From a virus: a DNA stretch of 46,057 nucleotides. The stretch spans positions 1-46,057 of the IMG/VR virus record IMGVR_UViG_3300005529_000056. One strand, 5' to 3'. Shown here in pieces: positions 1 through 8,925 of this stretch (positions are counted from its first letter, which is position 1; every line of letters starts with the position of its first letter). The translations under genes and the position numbers were made by a program. The notes beneath the pieces were generated by a model. It was not told the DNA's origin. It made no database searches and saw nothing but the letters and a program-made list of their open reading frames with translations.

Positions 1-1
1 G

Positions 2-937
2 GTGTTTAGAACAATGCCCACAGATTTTCTTGGATCGTTGTTGAATGAAAGTCTTAGGTCACCTGGGTCAGGGTATTCGTCTGACATTTTCAGACCCGAT
101 GTTGGCATTGATACTCGAGGTCCACAGATCGACGCAATTATTCATTATCTTCAAACTGGGCAAGAACCTACTGCAATACCAACACCTTCAGGAGGTCCAA
201 TTGGATCTCTCTTACAGGGAATAGGTCTACGTTCGAAATTCCAAGACGTAAGTCCAGAACTACGAGACCGTATGAGTCTTGCAAAGACTATACGAGATCA
301 GCAGAGTCGACAAGAGGCTCTAGAGACTTTGCGAGCCATTCAGGATTTCTCGACTAGATTTGGAGGCAAAGCTGGCCAAGATGTAGCCACGGCTTTGGGT
401 GCACCAGAATTGGGGAAGGCCATTCCGACCGACGTCCGCGGGACGGGCGAATTGGCAATGACCGCTCAGGACTTGAAACTTCGACAGATGTTGATGTCAA
501 ATGACATTCAGCAACAAAAATTGGCGAATCAGGAATTGGCACTCCAAATACGTGACGCGCAAAATAGAGGAGCGGTTGAACGTGCTCAACAATTACTTGA
601 TTTACGTAATGAGGCAGAAAGTCGTCGAGAGTCTCAGTTTGAATCTGCCCCTGTGAGGAGTGCGATTCAAGGACGATTGGCTAGTCTTAATCAACGACTC
701 TTGCGGTATCAGGATGCAAGAGGGCGGATTGATGAGACCATGCCTGGAGCTGAAAAACAGGCTAAGTATTTTGATGATTTAATTTCGAAGACCGAGGCCG
801 AGATAGATCGTCTCACTATGGGTATAGGAACGTCGTCAAAAGAAGAAGATTTGAGAAAGTTATTAACGTCCATACCAACCTCCTCGGCTCCGGCTGAGAC
901 CTCTAAGTCGGGACTTCCTCGCGGGATATTTAAGTGA
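2..937 (+). CDS. Internal virion / tail-associated protein, 3' portion of a gene split by the window edge
   Basis: I do not recognise the family. The sequence is polar, Gln/Arg-rich and helical, with a long probable coiled coil (about residues 85-270 here) and few aromatics, which fits an internal (ejected) virion protein or tail adaptor. The frame is open at the left edge. A GTG (base 2) and an ATG (base 14) are available, but neither has a convincing ribosome site. The frame joins exactly to the ATG-started frame at 45996 on the right edge if the molecule is circular, which would add about 21 N-terminal residues. It ends in a GTGA overlap with the giant gene that follows, so the two are probably translationally coupled and work together in the virion. 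Confidence 0.7.
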   Translation: MFRTMPTDFLGSLLNESLRSPGSGYSSDIFRPDVGIDTRGPQIDAIIHYLQTGQEPTAIPTPSGGPIGSLLQGIGLRSKFQDVSPELRDRMSLAKTIRDQQSRQEALETLRAIQDFSTRFGGKAGQDVATALGAPELGKAIPTDVRGTGELAMTAQDLKLRQMLMSNDIQQQKLANQELALQIRDAQNRGAVERAQQLLDLRNEAESRRESQFESAPVRSAIQGRLASLNQRLLRYQDARGRIDETMPGAEKQAKYFDDLISKTEAEIDRLTMGIGTSSKEEDLRKLLTSIPTSSAPAETSKSGLPRGIFK

Positions 938-3900
938 TTTCTTTTGACGAAGCTGTAGACCGTCTTCAATCCTCTCTAGGACTTAGTCGTAATGAAGCCC
1001 TTGACCGACTTCACTTGGCGTATGAAGAAAAAGACCCTGAGTTAGAAAACATTTCGGGTTTAGAAGAAGGTCTCAATAAAGTTCGTGGTAAGTCGATTCT
1101 CGCTCGTGGAGGTGCGGGGATTTTGACTGGGACCTTGGGTCCTCTAGAGGCCGGAGCCCGACTTCTTGAACGAGAATTTCCCACGATCGGAACGCCCCTT
1201 CGTCGTGGACTTACGATGGGTGAAGAGTTAGCCTTCACACCTGGAAGAGGGTTTGAAGAAGGGTTTTCTCCAGACCAACCAATGTTATCGGAGAGGGCAA
1301 GGTCTTTTGCTGAATCCGAGACTGAAACCACTCCCTACGTCGAAGGTCTAGGTGAGATACTTGGTTCGGCTTTACCTTTTGGTTTAACTGAAGAAGCCCT
1401 TACTGCTGTCCCACAGCTTGCAGTCTCGCCTATGTTAAGAAGGGCTGTGGCAGGTGGAATACTTGGAGGAGTTGATACTGGGACTTTACGTGGAGTCACG
1501 GGTGGTGCTTTAGGTGGAGCATTTTTACCTCCAGTAATTGAGACTGCTTTAGGTCTTGCGGGTCATTATGCTGCAAGACTTGGGGCTAAGATTGGAGAGA
1601 GCCTTCCGTCGATTCGCTTTCCAGAGGTTGACATTTCTGACGTTACTCCTCAATCAATCTTGGGTAGACCTTCATATGAAGTCCCAGAATTACCTGAAAA
1701 AGGTCTTGTTGATGAACCAACGACAAACTTGGATGCAGAGCCTCAAATTGGTACACGACCTGAGCCCGAATCAGAGCCTGAGACCACTTCACCAAGTGAC
1801 TTATTAGAAAGGGCTCAAAGAACTATTTTAGGTCCAACACCTACATCGGCGAGCGAAACTCTCGAAGCGGCAATGAATGTTTTGAGAGGAAAGTCGACTC
1901 CGATTATTAAACCTGAGGAAGGGCAATTTGTAGGTACTCAACATGTAAGAACGGGTCAGCCCTTCTCCGGTACTAAGACTGTTTTATTACAAGAAAATCG
2001 GGGGCGGGTTTATGTCAACGCTGACTCTCCTCACGCGGAACTAGGTACTCCTGGGGCAGTTGATGTACAGAATCCCATGGTTCTTAATGTACATGACACT
2101 CCATACCGAGATGCTTTAGAGCAGGTCTTTCCCAACTCGCCAAATTTACTCAATTTATATGACCAATCAGAAACACCCAATGAAATAGCTCGAGAAGTGT
2201 TGGGGAGATTTGCGAAGAGAAAGGGTTATGATTCGGTCATCTTGAGGTCAAAAGACCCACGAAATGATATAATCCTCGATTTCAAGGGCTTTGAGTCTCA
2301 ACCAACAAAGGGATTGTCTAAAGGACTGTCACTTGAGGTACAAAAGTCACAACCTCCAAAATCAATCTTTGCCCGAAAAATATCACCAGAGGTGATGTCA
2401 AAACAGCAAGAACTTCCTTTCGGAGTTCGAACTCTCGAAGAAGTCGCGAGAGACTTTGGGTTTGATAATGTTAAGGACCTGACTACGGCAATAAAAGCTC
2501 ACGAGATGTCACCTTTTGAAATGTTGCGGGCTGGGGGTAAGAAATTACTTCTCCCAATGATTCAGACGTTTTCTTGGGAAAGTCCGGAAGGTGGTATGAT
2601 CGAGGGACAGTCGAGCGCATCTTTCAGACAGGAATTTCCAGACCTTCATGCGGTTCTACAAACCTTTACTGATCGCTTCCCGAGACTGATGGATCTTATT
2701 GGTGAAGTAAAAGTTCGACTGTTTGTAGGAGATGATGTAAACTCTATTGCCCGCACTTATGTTCATCAGGGAAGGGCAATTCTTGAGTTCAATCCTGCTT
2801 TCTTTCCTACTTCTCCAAAAGGGGAAGTTATTGCAAGAAAGTTAGGTTTCGACCCAAAGACCGAAGGTCGCGAGTATATGGCCACGACTCTCGAACATGA
2901 ACTTACACACGTGGCTCAGTTTTGGGCTCATGCAAGAGGTTTGAGGCGTACTTTTCATGTGCCTGATATGACTAGTGAAGAACCTCTTGAGGTTGCTAAG
3001 TCGGAATTCCAAGCAGAAGTGAGGGCTTTGAGTCTACAAGATTTCTTCATGTCTCATCGGGAATTACAACGGGTGGTGAGCAAACTGCCTGATGAGGTTA
3101 AAGATCGGGTATTTTTGGAGTCTATAGTTCAAAGTCGCAGAGTCATGAGACCTTATGTAGTACGTAAGGTCAACCAGTTGAAGGGTATTTCGTCGACAGA
3201 GTATTTTGCTCGAAAAGCTCCTGAGTTGACACCGGAAGATATGGATCTTTTCGACAATGAATCACGGTCTCTACCTTTAGGTACATGGACTGCACCTGAT
3301 AAAGTTCTCGATCCAGCAGTGAAAGACCTTCTCGACCAGATGTCGAGATATGGAATTAAATTCGGTAATCAATTTCGGCCCCCGTATGATGTTTCAGACC
3401 ACCCCGCACATCTTCAGTTTATTTCAAGAGTCAATGAATTGGCAAATGAGAGGGTTCGGGTCACGGAGTTATTCAACAAACGTCTTGGAAAGATATTGAG
3501 GGATTATGGGGCGAAGGACAATAATTACGACAATTTGTGGGAGGCAGTTGAAGGGTTGCGCCGGATGCCAGACGGGACTCTCACACAGACAATTACGGGG
3601 CTTGACGAGAAAACGGCAAAGGCGGCAGTTCAACTTCGCGAACAAATCTACGATAGGGCTTATGAGTATATTACAGGAATCGACAGAAAAGCTCCAGCAA
3701 TTTTGAGAGACCTCGGATTGGAAGATAGTCCGAAACAGTGGATGAGGATTAAACTCATCCAACTAGGGCAAAGAGGGGTGGTCAAGAATCCGTTGGCGAA
3801 TGAGTTTACTGCAGCCAAGCGACTTGAAGGAATGTTGAATTTCGACGAAAGCCATGACTTCAGGAATGAGTTTATTGACGGATATATTACCCATCAGCCT

Positions 3901-5694
3901 ATAGCAAATGAGCGTGCGGAGTTACTTGATCAAATAGCTCAGGTTGATCGGATAGCAAAGGAGACTGGATATGCCGATCCAGCGGGTCAGGCCCTTCGCC
4001 AAGAACGGATTAAGAGATTGACCGAAATTGAGGTTCAACTCGCGCAACAGAAAATAAAGAGTCTTCCCGCCCGCGATGTGGTTCCAAAGAAGCAGTTCTT
4101 TGGACCAATGAATATAAAAGACCACCCTGGAGCGGCCGAGATTTTGGTCGACAAAGATATTCCGACAATCGCGGGACGTTATATAGATGGAATTGTGTCT
4201 AAGAGGTTTTTTGATCAAGTCCTGAGTGAATTCGATAAAGTCAAGAATCAACTACCGCCTTCGGTAAGAGATTATAATGTCAATTTCATCAACAACCTTC
4301 GTGGAGTAAGGGGGTTTAGAGAAGATAGTGGGCTTGTTGCGTTCATTAATGCAGTCAATGAAAAGGCGGGACGGGCAACGAGAGTGTCAGTCAAAGAGGT
4401 GAGGAGATTTGTTGGTTCGTTAATGCAGTTGACAAATTTTCTCAAACTTGGCTTGACGCCGATTCGATTTCCTCTTGTCTTGATGACTCATACGGGAATG
4501 ACGACGTGGCCCGTGTCTGGGACGAAAGCTTTGGTGAAAGGCTTGTCATATTTCTTGGCCAAGCCTAAATTGGCCGTTTTAGAGGCAATGGCTCAGGGGG
4601 TTATAGAGAGAGATTCGGAGTTTATTGGGGCCTTGGATGAGATAAAACCGACGGCGTCAGGGAAATTCCTGCGTCTCTGGCAAGCAGGGTCGAAGTATGC
4701 AGATTATTTTCGCAAGACCGTGAGCTATCACACTTTTCGACTTCAGGCACTTGAACCTGGATTTAAGCCGAATAGTGTTGTGAAGACTTTCGTGAAGGAT
4801 GTTCCTGGTCGGAATTTGATTCAAATGTCGAGAGATTATGCCCGTGCCGCCACGGACGTGACTCAATTCCGGCTTCGAGCCGAAGGTAAAGCACAGGCAT
4901 TTGTCGGGGGGACTCTCCGTAGGAGTATGGGGCAGTTCAAGCAGTGGCCGGTTAATCTAGCTGCACTTTACAAGAATATACTGCGTAGTAAAGACCCTGC
5001 AATGATTGGGAGAATGGTTGGAGCAATGTGGTTTTTTGGAGGCGCGACGGCCCTGTCAGGAGGGGAGTTGATGTATAATGTCCTCCGGAGTGAACTTCTT
5101 AAATTCGGTTATATACTTCCAAAGGAGACTGGTTGGCAGATCGTTGCTAATCAACTTGGGGTAGGTGGATCACTTGAGGATGTCGACATTATGTCCCTAC
5201 GAGACCCGATAGGGCTTCCTCGGTCGAGAGATGAAGTCCTTCCTTGGATCGCGGGGCCAATGGTTGGGTCGATATATGACTTGTGGAAAGATTGGGATAA
5301 TTCAAGGGGGGATTCGGGTAAAGAAGCAAAGGCCGTCTTAAGTGCCATAAGCCCTCAACTAAGGGCGTCGATCGACGCATTAGAGGAGTTTAGACAGGGC
5401 GGAGTAAGGAGTCCGGCAGGGCAACTGCTTGCACTTCGACAACCGTCTAATATTATCATTAGAGGTCTCGATTTGAGTCCTTCAATCAAATCCCAAAGGT
5501 TTCAGTTTAAAGAGGACATCATCACGGCGTTGAATGCAGGTCATCCAGAGACAGCCCAAAAATTATTTACCCAAGCACGGGATAAAGGGGTTGTGTTTGG
5601 ACCAAAAGACTTGAGAGAAATCCGGTCTAGAATTAAACAACTACGCCGTCAGGCTGCGAGAGTTGAGGCTGATCCAGAGTCATTAATTCGCTAG
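934..5694 (+). CDS. Giant internal virion protein (1586 aa) with ART-like region and HELTH metalloprotease motif
   Basis: GTG start overlapping the upstream stop. Visible parts in order: glycine-rich hydrophobic segments (about residues 50-75 and 140-210); an acidic Pro/Glu/Thr linker (250-300); a region at about 329-453 (RVYVNADSPH, VQNPMVLNV, KGYDSVILR, DIILDF) that resembles the ADP-ribosyltransferase domains of phage polyvalent proteins; a zinc-metalloprotease motif HELTH at 655-659; long helical regions; and a C-terminal hydrophobic stretch (about 1365-1390). The length, membrane-active segments and position among tail genes suggest a DNA-ejection protein carried in the head, comparable in role to T7 gp16 or other multidomain ejection proteins. 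The ART and protease assignments come from motifs only. The enzymes could act on host proteins at infection or on the virion itself. Confidence 0.75.
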   Translation: MISFDEAVDRLQSSLGLSRNEALDRLHLAYEEKDPELENISGLEEGLNKVRGKSILARGGAGILTGTLGPLEAGARLLEREFPTIGTPLRRGLTMGEELAFTPGRGFEEGFSPDQPMLSERARSFAESETETTPYVEGLGEILGSALPFGLTEEALTAVPQLAVSPMLRRAVAGGILGGVDTGTLRGVTGGALGGAFLPPVIETALGLAGHYAARLGAKIGESLPSIRFPEVDISDVTPQSILGRPSYEVPELPEKGLVDEPTTNLDAEPQIGTRPEPESEPETTSPSDLLERAQRTILGPTPTSASETLEAAMNVLRGKSTPIIKPEEGQFVGTQHVRTGQPFSGTKTVLLQENRGRVYVNADSPHAELGTPGAVDVQNPMVLNVHDTPYRDALEQVFPNSPNLLNLYDQSETPNEIAREVLGRFAKRKGYDSVILRSKDPRNDIILDFKGFESQPTKGLSKGLSLEVQKSQPPKSIFARKISPEVMSKQQELPFGVRTLEEVARDFGFDNVKDLTTAIKAHEMSPFEMLRAGGKKLLLPMIQTFSWESPEGGMIEGQSSASFRQEFPDLHAVLQTFTDRFPRLMDLIGEVKVRLFVGDDVNSIARTYVHQGRAILEFNPAFFPTSPKGEVIARKLGFDPKTEGREYMATTLEHELTHVAQFWAHARGLRRTFHVPDMTSEEPLEVAKSEFQAEVRALSLQDFFMSHRELQRVVSKLPDEVKDRVFLESIVQSRRVMRPYVVRKVNQLKGISSTEYFARKAPELTPEDMDLFDNESRSLPLGTWTAPDKVLDPAVKDLLDQMSRYGIKFGNQFRPPYDVSDHPAHLQFISRVNELANERVRVTELFNKRLGKILRDYGAKDNNYDNLWEAVEGLRRMPDGTLTQTITGLDEKTAKAAVQLREQIYDRAYEYITGIDRKAPAILRDLGLEDSPKQWMRIKLIQLGQRGVVKNPLANEFTAAKRLEGMLNFDESHDFRNEFIDGYITHQPIANERAELLDQIAQVDRIAKETGYADPAGQALRQERIKRLTEIEVQLAQQKIKSLPARDVVPKKQFFGPMNIKDHPGAAEILVDKDIPTIAGRYIDGIVSKRFFDQVLSEFDKVKNQLPPSVRDYNVNFINNLRGVRGFREDSGLVAFINAVNEKAGRATRVSVKEVRRFVGSLMQLTNFLKLGLTPIRFPLVLMTHTGMTTWPVSGTKALVKGLSYFLAKPKLAVLEAMAQGVIERDSEFIGALDEIKPTASGKFLRLWQAGSKYADYFRKTVSYHTFRLQALEPGFKPNSVVKTFVKDVPGRNLIQMSRDYARAATDVTQFRLRAEGKAQAFVGGTLRRSMGQFKQWPVNLAALYKNILRSKDPAMIGRMVGAMWFFGGATALSGGELMYNVLRSELLKFGYILPKETGWQIVANQLGVGGSLEDVDIMSLRDPIGLPRSRDEVLPWIAGPMVGSIYDLWKDWDNSRGDSGKEAKAVLSAISPQLRASIDALEEFRQGGVRSPAGQLLALRQPSNIIIRGLDLSPSIKSQRFQFKEDIITALNAGHPETAQKLFTQARDKGVVFGPKDLREIRSRIKQLRRQAARVEADPESLIR

Positions 5695-5696
5695 AT

Positions 5697-5711
5697 TATG
5701 CAATTTGCATA
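5697..5711. repeat. Dispersed 15-bp palindrome, site 1
   Basis: TATGCAATTTGCATA, a perfect odd-centred palindrome. It lies directly after the stop of the 1586-aa gene and before the ribosome site of the next gene. It is one of seven copies in the window (17299, 21544, 30409, 32591, 37578, 43577 are the others), consistent with a protein-binding site. Confidence 0.75.
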
Positions 5712-5730
5712 TCGAGGGAGATTTAGTCAA

Positions 5731-5961
5731 ATGCCTAAATTTTTAGAAAAGAAACTCAAAGAACGGTATGGAGCCGACTCTAGTATACCGTACAAGATTA
5801 TGAATAAAATGGGGGCCATGCGGGGGAATAAAGAGACCGCAAAGGGACGGGAAATGGAACGTAAACATAGACGTGATATGAAGAAAAAACGACGAAAGAA
5901 GGGAAAAAAGTCGATGTCCCATGTGGACAAAGAACGTATGCTCCGTCAAATGCAGGATTAA
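5731..5961 (+). CDS. Small, strongly basic protein (76 aa)
   Basis: Lys/Arg-rich throughout, with a run of basic residues at about positions 45-60 (MKKKRRKKGKK). I do not recognise a family; small basic proteins of this kind in late operons can bind packaged DNA. I choose ATG 5731 because it is preceded by GAGGGAG at 5714-5720. The in-frame ATG 5698 has no ribosome site and lies inside the dispersed palindrome. It follows the giant virion gene and precedes the tail genes, so co-expression with late proteins is expected. Confidence 0.65.
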   Translation: MPKFLEKKLKERYGADSSIPYKIMNKMGAMRGNKETAKGREMERKHRRDMKKKRRKKGKKSMSHVDKERMLRQMQD

Positions 5962-5976
5962 TAAGGGGGTCAGAAA

Positions 5977-6783
5977 GTGCCTTCGACAGATATAGCGACG
6001 GTAGACGCTTCTAATCCCGATCTCCTTGTTGAGAAGACGAATTTCGTCATTGGGAATGATGTTCAATTCCAACGGACAGTTGTGGGTCTCATAGCTCCCG
6101 ACGCCCCGATCGCGGCCTGGTTGACTATCAAGACCTCTCCTGCTCAACAAGACATATCCGGAGCCCAAGTGCCTATTGGACTCTCACCTACGTCATTTGG
6201 ACAAATAGTGGGGTCTCTTTGTGTGTTCAACTTAAAGGCCGGCCAGACTGCACGTCTGAAAGCAGGACCACTTTATTATTACGACATCAAGGTTCAGGTG
6301 ACCCCAAGTGGAGACATTTATACCGTCGAACAAGGCTATATACAATTCCAACCAATGATCACAGACGCCCCTCTTAACTTGGTGACCCCTGCTCAAAATC
6401 TTCCACCTTCTGAACCCTTTTTACAAGTCGGGCATGGTTCACCACAGGGCGGAGTTATGCCGATGATGATCGGTGCCCGTTTTTGGGACATCGACGCTTC
6501 GCCTGGAGATCCATGTGCTTGGGTTAATGTAGATGGGACTGTCAATGGATGGCATGTTACGGAGGTCGTGGCCGACGATCCTGCACCTGGGGGTGGGCCT
6601 CCGGTTGTTGTCGTGACCAATTTACTAATGGTCGTCTTCGGGCCGAGCCCGCCTCCAAACGGACTTGTCGTCCCACAAGGCACGCGATATTGGGTTACCC
6701 CTCCTGTACCAGGGTTACCTGCAGAGTATGTAGCGATTGATTCGAATGGAACTTGGCGCGCGACGTCAGTCGTGGCGGATTAG
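5977..6783 (+). CDS. Tail/baseplate-type protein with two C-terminal repeats
   Basis: GTG start after a GGGGG-rich ribosome site. The N-terminal half (about residues 20-130, with QFQRTVVGLIAPDAPIAAWLTIK) looks like a beta-sandwich of the kind found at the N-terminus of upper-baseplate and fibre-anchor proteins. The C-terminal half has two similar units, one around residues 164-199 (GARFWDIDA...NGWHVTEVVADD) and one around 235-268 (GTRYWVTPP...NGTWRATSVVAD), joined by a Pro/Gly-rich linker. Its place directly before the tailspike-like gene suggests that it anchors receptor-binding parts. This is inferred from layout and composition. Confidence 0.6.
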   Translation: MPSTDIATVDASNPDLLVEKTNFVIGNDVQFQRTVVGLIAPDAPIAAWLTIKTSPAQQDISGAQVPIGLSPTSFGQIVGSLCVFNLKAGQTARLKAGPLYYYDIKVQVTPSGDIYTVEQGYIQFQPMITDAPLNLVTPAQNLPPSEPFLQVGHGSPQGGVMPMMIGARFWDIDASPGDPCAWVNVDGTVNGWHVTEVVADDPAPGGGPPVVVVTNLLMVVFGPSPPPNGLVVPQGTRYWVTPPVPGLPAEYVAIDSNGTWRATSVVAD

Positions 6784-6793
6784 GAGAGTTGCG

Positions 6794-8923
6794 ATGAAAC
6801 GGTTTTTTCTATTCTTCATTGTATTGATGTTGTTTGCAACCTCGGTGGGTGCCCAGTGTACGGGTACTTCAATGCGCTTTGATTCGCTTCGATCGACTTG
6901 TCCAGATGGGAAAATTTCAGGATTCAACCTTGATTTAACTGGACGCACCATTAATAGCCTTAATGGTGTTGTTATTTTTGCAGACACACAACCGGGAGCA
7001 GATTTTGCCGTCAAACTGAACAATGCAGTAGCGGCATGTCCGGCTTCTGGCACCTGCATCATCGACGGAAGCAATCTGGATAACTCGATTAATGGGTCGG
7101 TATCAGTGAACTGGCTTTCGCGGTCGGGAACGATTTGGAAAATGCCCGCAAAAGCGCTGACGATGCAGTCAGGCGTGCCGTTTAATACCTTTTCCGATTT
7201 GGGCTCGCCAAAGACAGGGATTTCATTGATCATTCCAGCAGGTGGATCGATTAATTGTTCCAATATATCCACCAACGGATGCGTGAATGAGTTTGGTGGG
7301 GGCGGCTTTTTGGGTCCGTATGCAATTACCAACCAGCCAGCGGTCGGAGGTTCGAGCTTTACGGCCAACGCTAGTGACATAACAGCCGCTGGCCTGTCGC
7401 CAGGCACTTTGCTTGTAATGCGAGATTTACAGGCCGGTCCTACCGATTTCGGGCCGGATAGTCGGCGTACGCAATATGAATATGTCACTTCCGTGGTAGG
7501 TACTACGGTCAATGTATCACCGGCATTTATTTATCCTCTAAACGTGACGGCGGCTGGTACTTGGATGGTTCTGCCGCACAGTCTTGATCATGTGTATATC
7601 GGCGGAGGAGGAAAGATTACCACTTCAGGTGGTTGGTCCGTTCTATACATGAATAACGTGTTCTATCCAACCGTCGAGAACATCACACTTCAGGGATCAA
7701 GCACGACGTTAAAAGCCTTCTTGAACGCACTTACCTGGCATGGTGTTTTTCAACATAATACGTACATGACTCCTCCGTCAGGGGACTATATTGCAAACAT
7801 TGTCGAGACTGAGGAAGTTGAGTCTTACGACGTGGACAATACTATATCTTGCCCTGCTGGTCCAATACTCCATGCAACTGTGGGATTTGAATATGGTTCT
7901 AACCGTAATGTAATTGCACACTGGAAGCATCGTTGTAATATATCGGGCTCAGGAGGAAACGCCTTCGCAATAATTGATTCTACTAATAACCATATCGCGG
8001 ACAACGTAGTCGGTTCGACATCGACTGCGTTCGTATTGCGTGGTGTTACAAACTCTGAATTTGTGGATAATAGAAGTGAGCAAGCCTCTGCGACTGGGCT
8101 CAGTATTAGTGCGCACCTCCCGCAAGGCTTAAACTGGCAAGCCAGTCATCTATTTGGATCAAATGGAGGCACATGCGTTGCGCGATCTGTCGATAATGGT
8201 GACATGTTTTGTGAGGAGTCGGTTGGTGGATGTACCAGCGGAAATGTCGAACCGGCATGGGTGACTTGTAATGGCACAGCGGGGGCTTTCGCTTATAATC
8301 AGACTGGTTGTGTCACCAACGACAACGCAGGTGGTGGTACTTGTGTTTGGACTTATTGGGGTAAATATCCTGTTGATGGTGGGAATCAAATCAGTAACTT
8401 TATTGCGCGCAATACCGTTACCGCTATACTGCTTCAGCTTGGTCTAGGTGCGGCGGGTTACAACGCACAAAACGACAGAATTTCAATCGATATGGATTCG
8501 ACTGATACCAACTTTCTTTCCGGTGGTGGTGGTTTTGAGACACTTGCCCAAGCCCAAGCCAATGGCAATATCCTCTCTCATCGCGATAAGACCACTAATA
8601 CTTGGTTTCTGGATACCACGAATTCTTTTCTGAGTTCTATAAATCTTCGTGGATCATCCAGCGGTACTGGTATTCTCCAAGTCCCAGCTGCAACTGGAAC
8701 TCCATCATGGACTTTACCTACAATTACCTCGACTTTACATGGAGATGCTGGAAGTGGTACAATAGGTAGTATACCCTCTTGTACTAGTGCAGTACGTGGC
8801 TTTACTTATTCTGCAACTGATTGTAATGCTGCATGTACCAACGGAGGCACATGTACTACAGGTGGAGCCAATGTTTGCTTGATGGAGTGTACTGGTAGTG
8901 CCTGGAAAGAGACAGGACTTTAA
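6794..8923 (+). CDS. Tailspike-like beta-helix protein with an N-terminal Sec signal peptide and a Cys-rich C-terminus
   Basis: I choose ATG 6794 because AGGAGAG lies just upstream; a longer frame opens at 6737. The first 22 residues (MKRFFLFFIVLMLFATSVGA, then QC) are a typical signal peptide with a likely signal-peptidase I cut after GA. The body has short Asn/Gly/Val-rich turns (NNHIADNVVG, GVTNSEFVDN) typical of a right-handed parallel beta-helix as in tailspikes and pectate lyases. The last 60 residues are Cys-rich (ACTNGGTCTTGG). Phage tail proteins are normally assembled in the cytoplasm, so a signal peptide with many cysteines is odd. The gene may have been taken from a secreted host protein, or the product may be exported. 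Confidence 0.65.
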   Translation: MKRFFLFFIVLMLFATSVGAQCTGTSMRFDSLRSTCPDGKISGFNLDLTGRTINSLNGVVIFADTQPGADFAVKLNNAVAACPASGTCIIDGSNLDNSINGSVSVNWLSRSGTIWKMPAKALTMQSGVPFNTFSDLGSPKTGISLIIPAGGSINCSNISTNGCVNEFGGGGFLGPYAITNQPAVGGSSFTANASDITAAGLSPGTLLVMRDLQAGPTDFGPDSRRTQYEYVTSVVGTTVNVSPAFIYPLNVTAAGTWMVLPHSLDHVYIGGGGKITTSGGWSVLYMNNVFYPTVENITLQGSSTTLKAFLNALTWHGVFQHNTYMTPPSGDYIANIVETEEVESYDVDNTISCPAGPILHATVGFEYGSNRNVIAHWKHRCNISGSGGNAFAIIDSTNNHIADNVVGSTSTAFVLRGVTNSEFVDNRSEQASATGLSISAHLPQGLNWQASHLFGSNGGTCVARSVDNGDMFCEESVGGCTSGNVEPAWVTCNGTAGAFAYNQTGCVTNDNAGGGTCVWTYWGKYPVDGGNQISNFIARNTVTAILLQLGLGAAGYNAQNDRISIDMDSTDTNFLSGGGGFETLAQAQANGNILSHRDKTTNTWFLDTTNSFLSSINLRGSSSGTGILQVPAATGTPSWTLPTITSTLHGDAGSGTIGSIPSCTSAVRGFTYSATDCNAACTNGGTCTTGGANVCLMECTGSAWKETGL

Positions 8924-8925
8924 TC

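Noticed and set aside
6766-7512. A 248-codon - strand frame opposite the tailspike-like gene
   Set aside because: It is antisense to a well-supported gene with a ribosome site and signal peptide; no domain recognised.
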